Part shown: one piece after another, positions 1-11,546 of the stretch
Numbering within the stretch: the first letter of the stretch is position 1
Layout: the number at the start of each line of letters is the position of its first letter
NCBI GenBank assembly: GCA_035236585.1
Contig: CP141128.1
Location: forward strand, 31,478,684 to 31,542,683
DNA length: 64,000 nucleotides
Source of the DNA: Warburgia ugandensis
Taxonomy: Eukaryota; Streptophyta; Magnoliopsida; Canellales; Canellaceae
Direction: 5' to 3'
Notes under the pieces: generated by a model
The model's database searches: none
Told to the model about the DNA's origin: nothing
What the model saw: the letters and a program-made list of their open reading frames with translations, nothing else
Translations under genes and position numbers: made by a program

Positions 1-700
1 TATAGAATGTCTAATTCTTTTTTGTTAAATGGATGCAAAAATAGCATAAATTGCTCGGGGCATTACACTCATACATATCTTTAATTATGTCTATATACCC
101 CTGAGAAACCCCTTTACCACCCAATGCCATCCATATTAACTCTCTAGGGACTCTATCATAAGCCTTCTCTAAGTCGATAAAGGCCATGTGGAGGTCTTTC
201 CTCCTCTCCCTATATTTCTCTACTAATTGTCTTAGTAAGAAAATAGCTTCCATGATAGACCTCCCAGGCATGAAACCAAACTGATTGTCCAATACACTTG
301 TTTCATGTCATAGCCTCTTCTCAATCACTCTTTCAAAAAGTTTCATGGTGTGGCTCATAAGTTTGATCCCTCTATAATTAGTGCAGCTCTGAATGTCTCT
401 TTTATTCTTATAAATTGGTACAATGGAGCTTTTCCTCCACTCATCAGGCATTTTCTTTCATTTTATAATCTTGTTAAACAACTTGGTCAACCAAACTACC
501 CCAATATCTCCCATATGCTTCCAAACCTCTATTGGTATACCATTAGGCCCCATGGCCTTTCCTAATTTCATATTTTTCAAGGCCTCTTTTACTTCAGGTA
601 TTCTAATCCTATGTTCATATCTATAATAACCAATGTTATTTAGATTTATAATATTTTCAATCCCTACATTCTCAGAGCTATTGTCATTTAACAATTTTTA
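1..700 (-). pseudogene. LINE reverse transcriptase, N-terminal part
   Basis: Two open stretches on the minus strand (458-694 and 11-292) read as RT. The first holds GPNGIPIEVWKHMGD, the segment that opens LINE RT domains (usually PGPDGIP-E-WK). The second holds QFGFMPGRSIMEAIFLLRQL and FIDLEKAYDRVPRELIW, the motifs around the first catalytic aspartate. The two stretches are in different frames and the YADD box is beyond the window edge. This is the typical RT of plant L1-like elements whose ORF2 is close to GRS-T-EAI-L families. Confidence 0.85.
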
Positions 701-1199
701 GAAGTATGCTTCCCACCTTTGTTTGATCTTATCATCTTTGACTAATATCCTTTGATCATCGTTTCTAATACACCTAACAAGATCTAAGTCCTTACCCTTA
801 TGTTCTCTTACTTTTACAAGTTTAAACATATCTTTCTTACCTTCTCTTATTCCTAGTCTATTATAGAGCTCATCATATGCTTTAAGTTTAGTGTCACTTA
901 CTATTCTCTTAGCAACCTTTTTAGCATTCTTATATTGTTCATAGTTTTCATTATTTCTAATCTTCTACCATGCTTTAAAACACATCCATTTTTCTTTAAT
1001 AACTTTTTGCACTGTTTCACTCCACCACCATGTTTCCTTTGATAATAGCCTTTTACCTTTAGACACTCCTAGGACATCTTTCGCCACTTTCTTAATGAAC
1101 TCAGCCATATTAGTCCACATGGTATTTACTTTTGTTTCATAGTTCCAATTTCCTTCTTACCATCAACCTACTTTTGAATGAGGTTATTTTCTCTCCTTT

Positions 1200-1985
1200 T
1201 AAGTTCTACCACTTAGTTTTTGGATGTGTATTAAGTTCAGTTCTTTTACTCCATCTTTTGATATGGATATCCATAACTATTAACTTATGTTGTGAGGTTA
1301 AACTCTCATCAGGTATCACCTTACAATCCTTACATATAGATCGTTCATTATTCCTGAGTAGAAAAAAGTCTATTTGATTTCTATAAAGTCCACTTTTAAA
1401 GGTTATTAAGTGTCCATCCCTCTTCTTAAAGAGTGTATTTGCAATGGACAGGTTATATGACAAAGCAAAATTGAGGATATTCTCCTCCATCTCATTTCGT
1501 TCACCTATACCATACCCTCCGTGTATTCTATCATATCCTTCCTTATCTTTTCCTACATAGCCATTTAAGTCTTCTCCTATAAACATCTCCTCATTATTGA
1601 GAATTTCTTGCATGACTCCCTCCTTATCTTCCCAAAATTGTCTCTTGATTATATCTTGTAACCCTACTTGTGGTGCATATGCACTTATAACATTTATAAT
1701 CTACTCTCCTAGAACAATTATTATTATTATAATTCTATCACTGATTCTTTTAACGTCACAACTGTATCCTTTAGTTCCTTATCCACTATTATTCCTATGC
1801 CACTTCTGTTATTTTCCTTTCCTACGTACCATAATTTATACCCATTTATTTCTCTAGCTTTAGCCCCTTTCCACTTGGTTTCTTAGATACAAGTGATGTT
1901 GACTCTCCTACGTTTCATTGCGTCTAATAACTCCAAACTCTTACCTATTAGTGTCCCTATATTCCATGTAGTGATGCGAATCTTA
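1200..1985 (-). pseudogene. LINE endonuclease domain (EEP/AP-endonuclease type)
   Basis: The minus-strand translation begins near 1985 with RITTWNIGTLIGKSLELLD, matching the N-terminal TWN motif of LINE endonucleases. The usual QETKW motif follows, with its Q codon turned into a stop (TAA) near 1890. An uninterrupted stretch at 1206-1613 carries the D-x-N motif as GEDLNGYVG and a late SQHKLIVMD, equivalent to the S-D/Q-H motif near the domain end. In working elements this domain nicks target DNA to prime reverse transcription. Here the stop near the start and later frame breaks rule out a functional enzyme. Confidence 0.8.
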
Positions 1986-2047
1986 TGTTCTGGAGATAAC
2001 CTATTTACTATCGCCTTTCTCAACCTTCATGGTATGAACCCATGTCC

Positions 2048-2245
2048 ACTTTTCACTACACTTAGGTTTTGATGCAGTGCGTCACTTCCGAGGGGACACT
2101 CTAGCAACCCTTGCCCATTTTCTCCTACACCTGGGATCTGACGTAGCGTGTCGCTTCTGGGAGATTGCCCTAGCAACCCTTGCCTATTTTTCACTGCACC
2201 AAGGATCCGATGCACCGCATCGCTTATGAGGAATGCCCTAGCTTG
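2048..2245 (-). repeat. 69-bp tandem repeat, three units, in the LINE 5' region
   Basis: Units at 2048-2116, 2117-2185 and 2186-about 2245 each contain a core ending in CTAGCAACCCTTGCC or CCCTAGC. The period of 69 (a multiple of 3) keeps a frame open on the minus strand, giving repeated peptides such as GQGLLGQSPRSDTLRQ. The repeats could be part of a former LINE ORF1 or 5' UTR. The third unit is shorter and more diverged. Confidence 0.8.
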
Positions 2246-2280
2246 AGGGAATGTCAGTTTTTGATTCATATCATGTTGGG

Positions 2281-2560
2281 GTTGCCACAGTTTTAAAAAG
2301 CTGGAGATGATTTTCATTTCTTCCTGACAAACTAATATACAATGCATATTCATTTGCAAGCAAAAAAGAAATAACAAAATCATCTTCAGCTTCACGCTTG
2401 CCGACTGGCTACCTGACGCAAGGGTGGCCATATTTTAAGAAGCTAGAGATGATTTTCACTTCTTCCTCACAAACTAATATACAAATGCATATTCATTTGT
2501 AAGAAAGAAATAACAGAATCATCTTCAACTTCTCCCTTGTCGGCTAGCACCTGACGCTAG
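2281..2560 (-). repeat. Tandem duplication of about 140 bp at the LINE 5' end
   Basis: The segments 2281-2423 and 2424-2560 are two copies of one sequence. Both contain AGATGATTTTCA, CAAACTAATATACAA and GCATATTCATTTG in the same order, and both end in CACCTGACGC or ACCTGACGC. They differ by small indels. The pair lies directly outside the 69-bp repeats and probably forms the original 5' end of the LINE. Confidence 0.75.
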
Positions 2561-2599
2561 ACCTTCCTCCTTTTTTATTTGGGCTTGGGACCGACATTG

Positions 2600-2901
2600 G
2601 TGGTGTTACATGTGTTAAATATCTAATGTCTGAAAAGCAAAGGAAACTTTGTCAGATTTTCGGTAGAAATGTAGTATTCATTTCACCATTAATCCCTTTT
2701 AAGAAAAGAAAAAAATGACACTTGAAGTTTTTCAGAATGAGTCTTACAAATAATGTATTTTCACTGTCATTTGATTTCAAAATGCTTTTGATAAAGATCG
2801 ATCTACATCATAATTTTCTTTTGCATTTAGAAAGCATTATAAAAACCCATGTCGTTACATCATCAATAATATCTCATTTTCAAACTGATTTCAATACTAA
2901 C
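2600..2901. other. LTR-derived remnant left of the first solo LTR
   Basis: This stretch holds no convincing gene. Removing the solo LTR at 2902-5340 and one target duplication joins it to the LTR-like sequence that starts at 5341. I infer that it is the outer part of that older LTR, cut on its left by the LINE. Confidence 0.35.
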
Positions 2902-3325
2902 TGTAATGACTCCATTTTTGTAACATTAAAATCCCAAGTTAGTAATAAAAAGTTTACTTTTTGGAGATAAGGGTATTTTGGTCATTTCACTATTTACCCT
3001 GATTGGACACAGAAATTTGGTCTTGAGAGTAGTACCCTTAGGTGCATCTCGGAAAAAGGAATCCAACAAGACCAAAATCACTCAAAACAGAGTTAAAATG
3101 AGCAACTTATGGCCCTTTAAAGTTCAAGGGCAAAAGTGTAATTTAAATTAAAAACGGATTTGGCCTGAGGAAAACAGGGACCCATTTTGATACGGGCACC
3201 CCTCTTCTTCCCAAACCTTTTGGAGGATTCTAGAACGATGGTGTGCAGGGGAGAAACCACCGCCATTCTGAAGGTTTCTCCACCGCCATGGAATGGCGGT
3301 AAGAACCCCCTCTATAACCCTCTTC

Positions 3326-3345
3326 GAGCTCTATAAATAGAGCTC
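3326..3345 (+). promoter_or_regulatory. LTR TATA box within a near-palindrome
   Basis: TATAAATAG at 3332-3340 is framed by GAGCTC on both sides, making a 20-bp near-palindrome. The same TATAAATAGAGCTC occurs on the minus strand of the related LTR near 54533-54546. This is the likely core promoter of the LTR. Confidence 0.7.
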
Positions 3346-3666
3346 TTGGATGCCTCCAATGGCAGCCCAAAAGCTTGGGAAAAACCCATCGTGGAGAGGC
3401 AGGCAAGAGGAGAAAATGTGAAAAAAACCCGGACACGAACCAGGTATGCCCAAAACCCCTCCAAACCCATCTCCCCCTTAGTCTTAGGATGGGTTTCCCC
3501 AAATTTTTGCATGAAAAACAATGCAAAACGGGGCTCTAGGGAGCTACAAAGGAACCAGGGACGGTCCTTGGGGCGTATTGGCTCAACAGGGTCGAACCAG
3601 GGTGTCCCTAGGACACCCAAGTCTCCGTCAAACCGAAACACGTCTTGTGCATTGAGGAAACCTGAC

Positions 3667-3688
3667 GGGCGCGTCCGTGGACATGCCC
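3667..3688. repeat. GC-rich inverted repeat in the LTR leader
   Basis: The left arm is GGGCGCGTCC, then GT, then GGACATGCCC. The arms match except for two transition changes. The equivalent site in the related LTR at 54167-54188 is a perfect 10-bp inverted repeat. It lies about 330 bp downstream of the TATA box, within the expected 5' leader of the transcript. Confidence 0.6.
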
Positions 3689-4364
3689 GCAATTTAGAAT
3701 GACGGGCAGAAGCCCAATGCGTCCCGAGCTTCCACCTCGTATGGGCCTTATATGTACACTTGAGAGTAAAATGCCCATAACTTGGGTTTTAGGGCTCCGA
3801 TTGAGGCGCCGTGAAAGGCGTTGTGTCCATATCGATGATGCGGACACACCCAGACCATAAAATACCTGATCAAGGCCCTATCTAAGGTGGGCATGAACCT
3901 TAAACTATGATAGCGGTGCGGGGCCACTAAACCTTTGTAAACCTGACGATACCAAGTCCCAGTTAGGACCTTAGGAGACCCATAGGCATGGGAATGAACC
4001 CTTAATGCCTAAGTAGTGAGATCAACCATTCTAAAACTTATAGACATAGACCAAGCTAACCTTGTTCCCCTAAACTATAAGCAGGAGCGTACGAGGACAA
4101 GGGGGCTGGCATGACCAAACTAGGTAGGTGCTCTATTGCTATTAGACTTTTAAAAGAACCCATGATGTTTTGAATTAGGTGCTCTATCGCTACTAGACTT
4201 TAAAAAAAAAACCATGATTGCTTTGAGAATGCATGTTTTAAGTTACATGACTTGTTTAACATGGATTGATTTCATAAATGAATTTAGCATGCATATGACA
4301 AATACATTATGCATAGACATGTTTTGCAAATGATTGCATAGATTGCATGATAAGTGTAACCTTG

Positions 4365-4434
4365 GCCGATGAGGGTGGGCTAATGAGGGCGGACCGACGA
4401 GGGCAGACCGATGAGGGTGGGCCGATGAGGGCGG
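4365..4434 (+). repeat. 14-bp tandem repeat, five units
   Basis: Five consecutive units of the type RCCGATGAGGGYGG start at 4365, 4379, 4393, 4407 and 4421. Shorter relatives of the unit (CCCTCATCGG on the plus strand) occur at about 12325-12360 and 33775-33800, in other LTR-derived segments of opposite orientation. Confidence 0.8.
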
Positions 4435-5345
4435 GCCAGAGAGAGCTGACAGGCTTCTAGGCTAGCAGGCTTCTAGGCAGGGTTATGACTTTGAATGCGA
4501 TACTAGCATGAGCAGATTTTATGCATTGCATGCATGTTTTGCAACCGATTTCATAAATTGCATGATTTACTATGAATAACTATCATATGCCCCATGGAGG
4601 CTATGACCGAGTGTCCCCAGGTACCCGGGGACCACACGGCGATGAGGTCGTGGGCGTAGTAGGCCCTATGTTTTTAGGATTTAATTGCATTGCATATGGC
4701 ATGACATGAGGTTGGTCGACCATACCATATATCCATGAGTCGGATTCAGTTGAGCATCTTATGCATATCATTATGTTTATGATATATATGATACTTTCGA
4801 CTTGGATTATGCGATTCTTTAAGTCGTCAGTATTCCAATTCGACAATAGTTTTTAATATCGATATTGAACATTAGTGTTCAAACATGCACATGTTTTAAA
4901 GAGCATATGATTTTAAACATAGCATGCATTGTAAAACTAGTAGTGATGGACTCCTACTGAGTATAGTATATACTCACCCAATCCTCAACATTTTTCAGAC
5001 ACAAAGTAAACACTTAAGGACAAGATATACGGCAACAGACCCGTGATAGAGAACGTCCAAACTAAGTGCCAGTAAGTAAACCCCTACCTTATCTTTCAGT
5101 GAATGATACTTGATTGTAGTTACTCTCTATAGCTGAGGCTATGACTAACACTTTCTTAAGAATAGAGTCAATTTAAAACTATGCCATGGCTATATGATTT
5201 GGAAATGTATTTTGACACTTGGGGTTTTATACGAAAGATTGCTTTCCAAAACCAAAAGAATTTCATGCATTTCATATTTCTAAAACAAGAGATCTCGCCT
5301 TTTTATTAAATTTGCATCATAAAAAACCCGGGTCATCACACTAAC

Positions 5346-8300
5346 ACTAGGTGTTAATATATAATCATACCGTATTGGGAATCCTCCTCCAATACAACAT
5401 TGGTAATAGCTTTTATCGGGCATCTCATCATGTCATAACACAAGGCATTTCATCATACCATATCTCAATTGCATCATAATGCAAAATAATTAAAGAACTA
5501 CCATGCTTGCAATCTCAATGTGTACAGTGTGTGTGGATAATTGCTTAATATCCACTAATGCTATGGTAGAAAATACAGATCCATGTTCGTATGGGGGGAA
5601 CCATGGCTGTCGCAATGGCAGCCTTCCCATAATTGCCCCACCCGATATTTTGCCTCTCTTTGGGCATAGTATCATCATCATAATCAGTTTCGGAGAGCGG
5701 GTGGCCAAACCCTCATAACTCTCATAGCATTGGCATCCCCAAACATAAGCCTATCTTAAAACAAAACCACAAGCCTCCATGCTTGTATGAAAAATAATAT
5801 TTCATACTTACAGACTGTGTGTCTGGTTATAATAGGACATGCCTATAACTTATTTTCTTAAGATTTGGGGGTTCAACGTATATAGTTCAAATCTTATCCT
5901 TCTACCCATTAAGTAATTTCATAACTACTTAATCAATCCCTTTGTATTCATTTCCATATCATTTGTTGCCTTAAGTAATTTCATAATTACTTAATCAATC
6001 ACTTTGTATTCATTTCAACATCATTTGTTGATTCATAAACATTCTAGGGCAAGTATTATCAATCTATAGTTATTAAGATAAGATCATGTGTAAAATACAT
6101 GTATCTTCTATATTGAATATATTCTTAAGATCCACCTACCTTTACTTTCAATAATCCATCTTCTCATTGATCTTGATCATCATATCCTTCTGTATCTATC
6201 AAATCATATATATATATATAGTCATTCATCTACTCATTTATACTTCCTAGTTGTTCTTTTGATCATCCTTACATAGGATGATTTGGATCTTTTTCCTTGG
6301 ATCATATTGATCAAGTTCTAATTTATTAATCTATATTTAAATCTAACATTCATACTAATTCAAAAACATGCATACTAATACAATATTATGTTTCTTATTA
6401 TTCTTGATCATTCAAGATCTCCCTATGGATCTTGTTTTATCTTTGATTATCTTAAGTATCATTTTTATTGGGATTAAATAGTTTACTATCCCTTTATGAT
6501 CTTATTAGTATTCAACCAATTAATGTCTTACTAGTTGAAGATATTTTATTTCTTTCCTAACACTAGATAGCTCCTCCTTATTTCAGAATTGACTAAGGCG
6601 TACCAATTATAAAAGCTACTCATAGAGTAGTTAATTCAATCCTCGTGTAAGGAGGCATTTAGACCTCACAAACATCCCCAGAAGGTGGGGGAAGAATGAG
6701 GCTCTATTAGAAAACGCCCTTACCCACCATGTTCAGCATTTACTGGGGTGACCTTAGCTCAACCTTCATAAGGTTCCTATGAGCATTAAACCCTAATTAC
6801 TCTTGCTATTTGATTTTAATTAAATCTATGAACATTTAAAATGTCATTCATGGGATTTATTATTCTCCTAATTTGGGCCAAGGAAATGATATTCCTTATA
6901 TGGTCCTACTAACTATAGCCCTTACTATCATTAAGTCTATATCCATATTCATTATAAATGTTCATTAATATATATTTTTATTTAATTATATTTATCATGT
7001 AATTTACAAAACATGAACAATTAAAGCATAAATGAATCTAACAATTAAATCTACTAAGAAAATAAAAGAACATTTACAATAATTCACATGCTCATTTGAA
7101 TACATCATATTTATTCATTTTGATCAAATGATCATATTTTAATTTCTATTCAGTTTAAATCTTGATCTTTCATTTTTATTCAAATCTATCACATTATCTT
7201 AATGTGATAAAAAGGGCAGTCTCAATGCACGAAGCTCCCCTATGCGGGGTCCAGGGAAGGGGCGGGCCACAATGGCCTAAAGTAGGCAGCCATACCTTGC
7301 ATTTTTGCAAGGGGTTGATTCCACGCCTTAAACTTGTGACCTCAAGGTCACATGACGACAACTTTTACTATTACACCAAGGCTCCCCTTCTACATTATCT
7401 CAATGTGATATCATCACTAAATCATTGATTCATCTTATCAAATGACCTGATCTTTCTTAATCTAACCGATCAAGAAGATCTTAAGTCAATTTATCAAAAT
7501 TAAGGGCATTCAGGCTCATCAATCCATATGATCTTATCTTTAGATCATTATTCAAACTAATTTTAATGGTCTGATCATGCTTGATTACTCAAATCAAGTA
7601 GATCCATGATCATTTTTTAAGATTTCCCTTCCATTAAGGTTAAATTTCTTAATTCTACCTAGATCAATCACATCTAACTCTTGATTCCATGTTCCCTCAT
7701 CACTAGATCTTTGATGGATCAGAAATCCAAGATCTAATCATGTCAAATTTGAGTGATCTTGGAAATTAGTACCAATTTTTGTAATTTATAGAATTTTGCA
7801 GTGAACAAGACCTAAATTTTATGATTTCATTAGATTCAACTCTTCATCAGAAATCCAGAGCTTCTTTCCAATCTTGATTTGGAGTTAAAATGAGCCTAAA
7901 TTAGAGTTTTAAGTTTTTAGATCAAAACAAATGCCCAGATTCAATCTGGCCCTTGCGGATTGAAGGGGATGATCAGCTGCCATCTCCACCTTGCTCCACC
8001 GATGATAGCCGGCGTACGAGGAGGGGTGACCTAGGATAGCCAAGACTCTATGATCTAGGTTGTGAGATCAGCTCTTCCCCAAATCTCCTAGATCTCCTAG
8101 ATCTGACTACGTTAAGGGCCCATATTTCATACCTTGCAGTTTTGGGACCCTCTGAACCGATCCAACAGTTCAAAATTAACAAATAGTGTGGTTTTTCCAG
8201 AGTTTTTAAGCTAGATCACCGGTACTGGATTCACTAGAGAAATCTAGGCGAAAAATCCAATCTAGTGATCTTTTTTATTTAAAAACTACCAGAATAGGTA

Positions 8301-8815
8301 GTGGAGAATGAGGTTGGGTACTGACCTATATCATCCAGAATTGAAAAATATGGCTAAAAAATAAAGATCCACACTGAAAAATCCTAGGTCACTAGAGTTA
8401 CTGTTTTCCAATGATTTCACTGGTGAATACTTCTCTAATCATCATAGGGTTTTTGAAGCTTGCAAAATTCCTAACAAAATGAATGGCCAATATCATGTTT
8501 CAATGCTTGAAAATGGATGCCTAATTGGAAAACAGTACTTGGGTGAAACCCTGGGTCCGTTAGGGTTGATGAGTCTATGGACATGCTTGATAGATCTAAG
8601 GGAATATTCCCCTCGAGTGCGTCCACAGATGCGCTCCGCGGCTGTAAAGGGAAGAGAGAGAAAGGAAAGAAAAAGAAGGTAAAAGGAGAGAAGAGAGAGA
8701 AAGAGAAAGAGAAAGAGAAGGAAAGAGGGGGAGAGTCTTAGAGATTTGTAGAATTTCGTGGGATTGTTAGGGGGTATTTATAGGGCTTTTTTGGAATTAT
8801 TTAATTAAACATGAA
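5346..8815 (-). mobile_element. Ty3/gypsy LTR-derived segment, minus orientation
   Basis: Blocks here align in order with the solo LTR at 13145-17832. For example, 5430-5720 (GCATTTCATCAT..., a region around CGTATGGGGG and GAGCGGGTGGCCAAACCCTCATAAC) matches 13870-14165. The block around GGAGGCATTTAGACCTCACAAA (6650-6740) matches 15140-15200. A minus-strand TATA box lies at 8775-8782 (TATAAATA), with a purine-rich tract (8645-8730) downstream of it in the direction of transcription. The left part of the LTR is probably 2600-2901. No gene is seen. The stretch holds the SINE described separately. Confidence 0.7.
7209..7391 (-). mobile_element. Au-type SINE with 18-bp target-site duplication
   Basis: Reading the minus strand from 7391, the element begins GGGGAGCCTTGGTGTAAT, includes GTGACCTTGAGGTCAC and AAATGCAAGGTATGGCTGC, and ends CTTCGTGCATTGAGACTGCCC followed by a short T run. 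I recognise this as the Au SINE family, which is widespread in flowering plants and has a tRNA-derived head with pol III boxes. The B box is decayed (AGTTTAAGGC instead of GGTTCGAAxCC). It is flanked by ACATTATCTYAATGTGAT at 7191-7208 and 7392-7409, 17 of 18 identical. It inserted into the LTR-derived segment. Confidence 0.9.
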
Positions 8816-11535
8816 GTATCATAATCATGATGGAATCTCATAAGATAAATGAATACAAGGCACGTGAAATGTCAACCATCCATGATGGATAAACCAAGAA
8901 ATCATGCGCTAAGCAAATTGTCATCAAATCTGAATATCATAGCGTCTAAAGTATTAAACTCATGGATACTCATAAATCACTATAACCAAAAGTCTTTATC
9001 CATAGAACAAATAATGCATGTCATGATCATAAAAACTCATGCACAAATAAGTCCTGCGAGTGCCTCACTACACTCATGGCTATGGCAATGAGTACTCATT
9101 CCAACCCAGGTACTTCACGTGCAACCCGTATCAGTCTATTTCTCGATGTAAGCCTGTCAGCCAAAACTACTGGCCCACCTTCAAATTGGTACAAGACCTG
9201 GCTTACCCTGCTTCACTCGATACAATCTGACCCTGGGTCCCTCACGTGCAGCCTGCATCAATCTATTTCCCAATAAAAGCCTATCAGCCCAAACTACTGG
9301 CTCGCCCTTAAATCGGTACAATACCTAGCTTACCCCACTTCACCAGATACAATCTGACCTTGGGTCCCTCACATGCAGCTCGCATCAGTCTATTTCCCAA
9401 CAAAAGCCTATTAGCGCAAACTACTGGCCCTCCCTCAAATCGGTACACGACCCAACTTACGCCGCTTCACCTAATGGTCTCAATCTAGGTCCATGATAAG
9501 GCATAATCCATCACATACCAAAATCATGGATAATCATGAAATCAAATATCACGATAAAAAATATGAAGTATTAAACACATACAACAAAACATTGTAGTGC
9601 ATAAGACATGCCTTAAGAATCATAGATAAGTCACAGTTGATGAAATCAAGAGGGAAATCCCAAATGTGATCACCTACCTTGACAAATGCGATACTCCAAT
9701 CAGGCGCACAAGCTTTATCACGTCGCGCACCCTGACATACCTATCACATCATAAGTCATTGATCACTTGGTGTTCTCACATCTCAAATAACATGTCCAAG
9801 TGATAGCCTCCCTAATCTGGTAGTTAATCCTAGATTAACAGCCCAAATCATCAGATTAACCCTCCATTAGGGCAATCCTGAGCTAGATGTTTGTCTTCCT
9901 AACATCTAGACTGTCATATGTCATTTTTTATTTCAATTCCACTCATTTTCATCATGATCCATTAAATTTCTATTTCGTTTAGTGATTCACAAGTATCTTT
10001 ATGATTACGCATCGATCTGAAAGTCAAATCATTGTCTAATCAACTCATCCTAAGGCACTTGCTCAAATCAATGGTCAAGATCACTTTTCTTCGTAATTCA
10101 ATGACATCTACTCTTCTAATCTCCTAAATCATCTCATAATTGATGTATACAATCAAGGTGTAAGGCCTAATCATACATTGATCAGCCTAATCTAGGTCAT
10201 CTAATAGTATTTAGTTGTTTAACCATTTAAAAGGTGCTCAAAGTTAGGTTTTTACCTTAAATCTAGGTCCGTGTCATCAAGATGATCACAACGCCTCTTT
10301 TGGATGGTGATTTGGACCTTTGTAGCTTCTAGAACCACATTTTTTGTGAATGGGCGGTCAGAAAAAATCCCAAAAATCAAGAAAAAGAACCCGTCGCACA
10401 TGTCGCGCATGCCTGCATACGTGTGCTATCTGCGTGTGTGCGCGTGTGCACTGCACGCATGTCATTCGCTTGTCATGTGTGTGGCGTACTGCATTTGTTG
10501 TGCCACTATCGCGCTGCATCATGCACATGTCACACCTGTCGTGCCGCGCATTAATGCGTGGTGCAAGTTTGTTGTGATACGCATCGCATCAATATCGCGT
10601 GTGTGCTCACCTCTCGACATCACCCGTCTAGTTGTCACCACTCGCCGTTGCCAGGGACAGTGACCGGACTGGTCTGCCGTTGCCAAAGATGACAGTTGGA
10701 ATCCAGTCACCAGCAACCCCTAGGTGCCCAAATCATGCGATTTTTACACCATTTTGCATAGTTTTTCACATACATTTCATTTTCAAACTCTATTTCAACA
10801 AATTCCATCATTATCTGCCATTTTTACATGATTTTTACCACATTCCTAAAAATCCTCATCTTACTATTTTCTTAGTTTTTGGGAGTCCCTAGCCGTCCGA
10901 TCACCATGAAAATTCATGGGTTTGTTCTTTGTGTCATCATGCATAAGATGAACGGTTCAGATCATCATCTGACACTGTTTCATCAGGTTATTTCAAAAAG
11001 ATCAATAATACTTAAAACTTACCCAAAAACGACAAGTCCACACTGTTTTCAGGCGTTAAAAGGAGACTAACTTCGAAAAAGAGAGGGGAAAAGAAGGGAC
11101 GGTCCTACCTTGGTCTAACTAGTTGGAGGGGGAAGAGATCTGTCTCGTGCGGTCATTGCAGTTGCTGGTGATGGCTGTCACCAGTGGCTCGCAAAACGGA
11201 AAACGAGGAGAGGTGCATTTAAGGTCCCCCCTATTTAATACGTGGGTGTCTGTGATGACTTCATGGACCCCACTTTGTAAAATGACCATTCTGCCCCTCT
11301 AGATAATTTTAATTAAATACAAAATTTAAAATAATTAGCCATTTTTACAACGATCTCTGATTTTAGCATTCTTATTGGCATTGGACTCCATTTTTCAAGT
11401 ATATTCTAATTATTGAGGTTTTAACTCGTGATTTAATCTTTAAAATTCTCAATTCCACAATTATCTCAATTTTTGCAAAATTCCAAAAGTCCACAAATCA
11501 TGAATTTTTAGAATTTAAAAATGGCAAATATTACA
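8816..11535 (-). mobile_element. LTR-derived segment ending at a 3' LTR boundary, minus orientation
   Basis: The right boundary is clear: the minus strand starts TGTAATATTTGCC at 11535, directly after a polypurine tract. About 300 bp inside, a block around GGACCCCACTTTGTAAAATGACC matches the equivalent part of the solo LTR at 17390-17440. A possible TATA-like TATTAAATA lies near 11232-11242. I could not find the left end, and the region may be two LTR pieces joined near 8815, where similarity to the 13145-17832 LTR stops. The GC-rich patch 10380-10720 contains overlapping open frames but no recognisable protein. Confidence 0.5.
9109..9485. repeat. 126-127-bp tandem repeat, three units
   Basis: Units begin at 9109, 9235 and 9362 (GGTACTTCAC or GGGTCCCTCAC). 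Each contains ATCARTCTATTTC, AAACTACTGGC and TCGGTACA or TTGGTACA at the same offsets. Divergence between units is moderate. The array sits inside the LTR-derived region and has no coding capacity of its own. Confidence 0.85.
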
Positions 11536-11546
11536 TCCTACCCACC
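11536..11546 (-). other. Polypurine tract of a Ty3/gypsy element
   Basis: The minus strand reads TTTCGGGGACG (about 11563-11573), the common end of Ty3 internal regions, and then GGTGGGTAGGA immediately before the LTR start TGTAATA. This is the expected layout of internal end, PPT and 3' LTR, and it fixes the minus orientation of the element. Confidence 0.7.

Larger units (their letters stand above)
1..2600 (-). mobile_element. LINE (non-LTR retrotransposon), 5' part, degenerate
   Basis: The minus strand reads, from right to left, a repeat-rich 5' region, an apurinic-type endonuclease and then the start of a reverse transcriptase, which is the order of ORF2 in plant LINEs. The element runs off the left edge of the window, so its RT active site, RNase H region (if any) and poly(A) tail are not visible. 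The frame is broken by stops and shifts, so it is dead. The 5' boundary near 2600 is inferred from the end of the tandem duplication and is approximate. It appears to have entered older LTR-derived DNA, which resumes at about 2600. Confidence 0.85.
2902..5340 (+). mobile_element. Solo LTR of a Ty3/gypsy element (TSD CTAAC)
   Basis: The sequence starts TGTAATGACTCC and ends CCCGGGTCATCACA (TG...CA). It is flanked by CTAAC at 2897-2901 and again at 5341-5345. No internal domain is present, so it is a solo LTR of 2439 bp left by recombination between two LTRs. The plus orientation is set by the TATA box at 3332-3340 and by relatives whose orientation is fixed by a primer site. A related copy in the opposite orientation lies at 52233-55124; both share the U3 start, the TATA region, a GC-rich leader and the terminal CCCGGGTCAT. 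The GC-rich open frames between about 3230 and 3850 are overlapping and unconserved and are not genes. Confidence 0.92.

Noticed and set aside
2027-2431. 134-codon minus-strand open frame with repeated GQGLL...SDAL peptides
   Set aside because: It is generated by the 69-bp tandem repeats of the LINE 5' region. I cannot tell whether it was ever translated, so it is listed only as repeat.
3230-3850. Four overlapping open frames on both strands
   Set aside because: They fall in the GC-rich leader of a solo LTR and are not kept in the related copy at 54040-54680.
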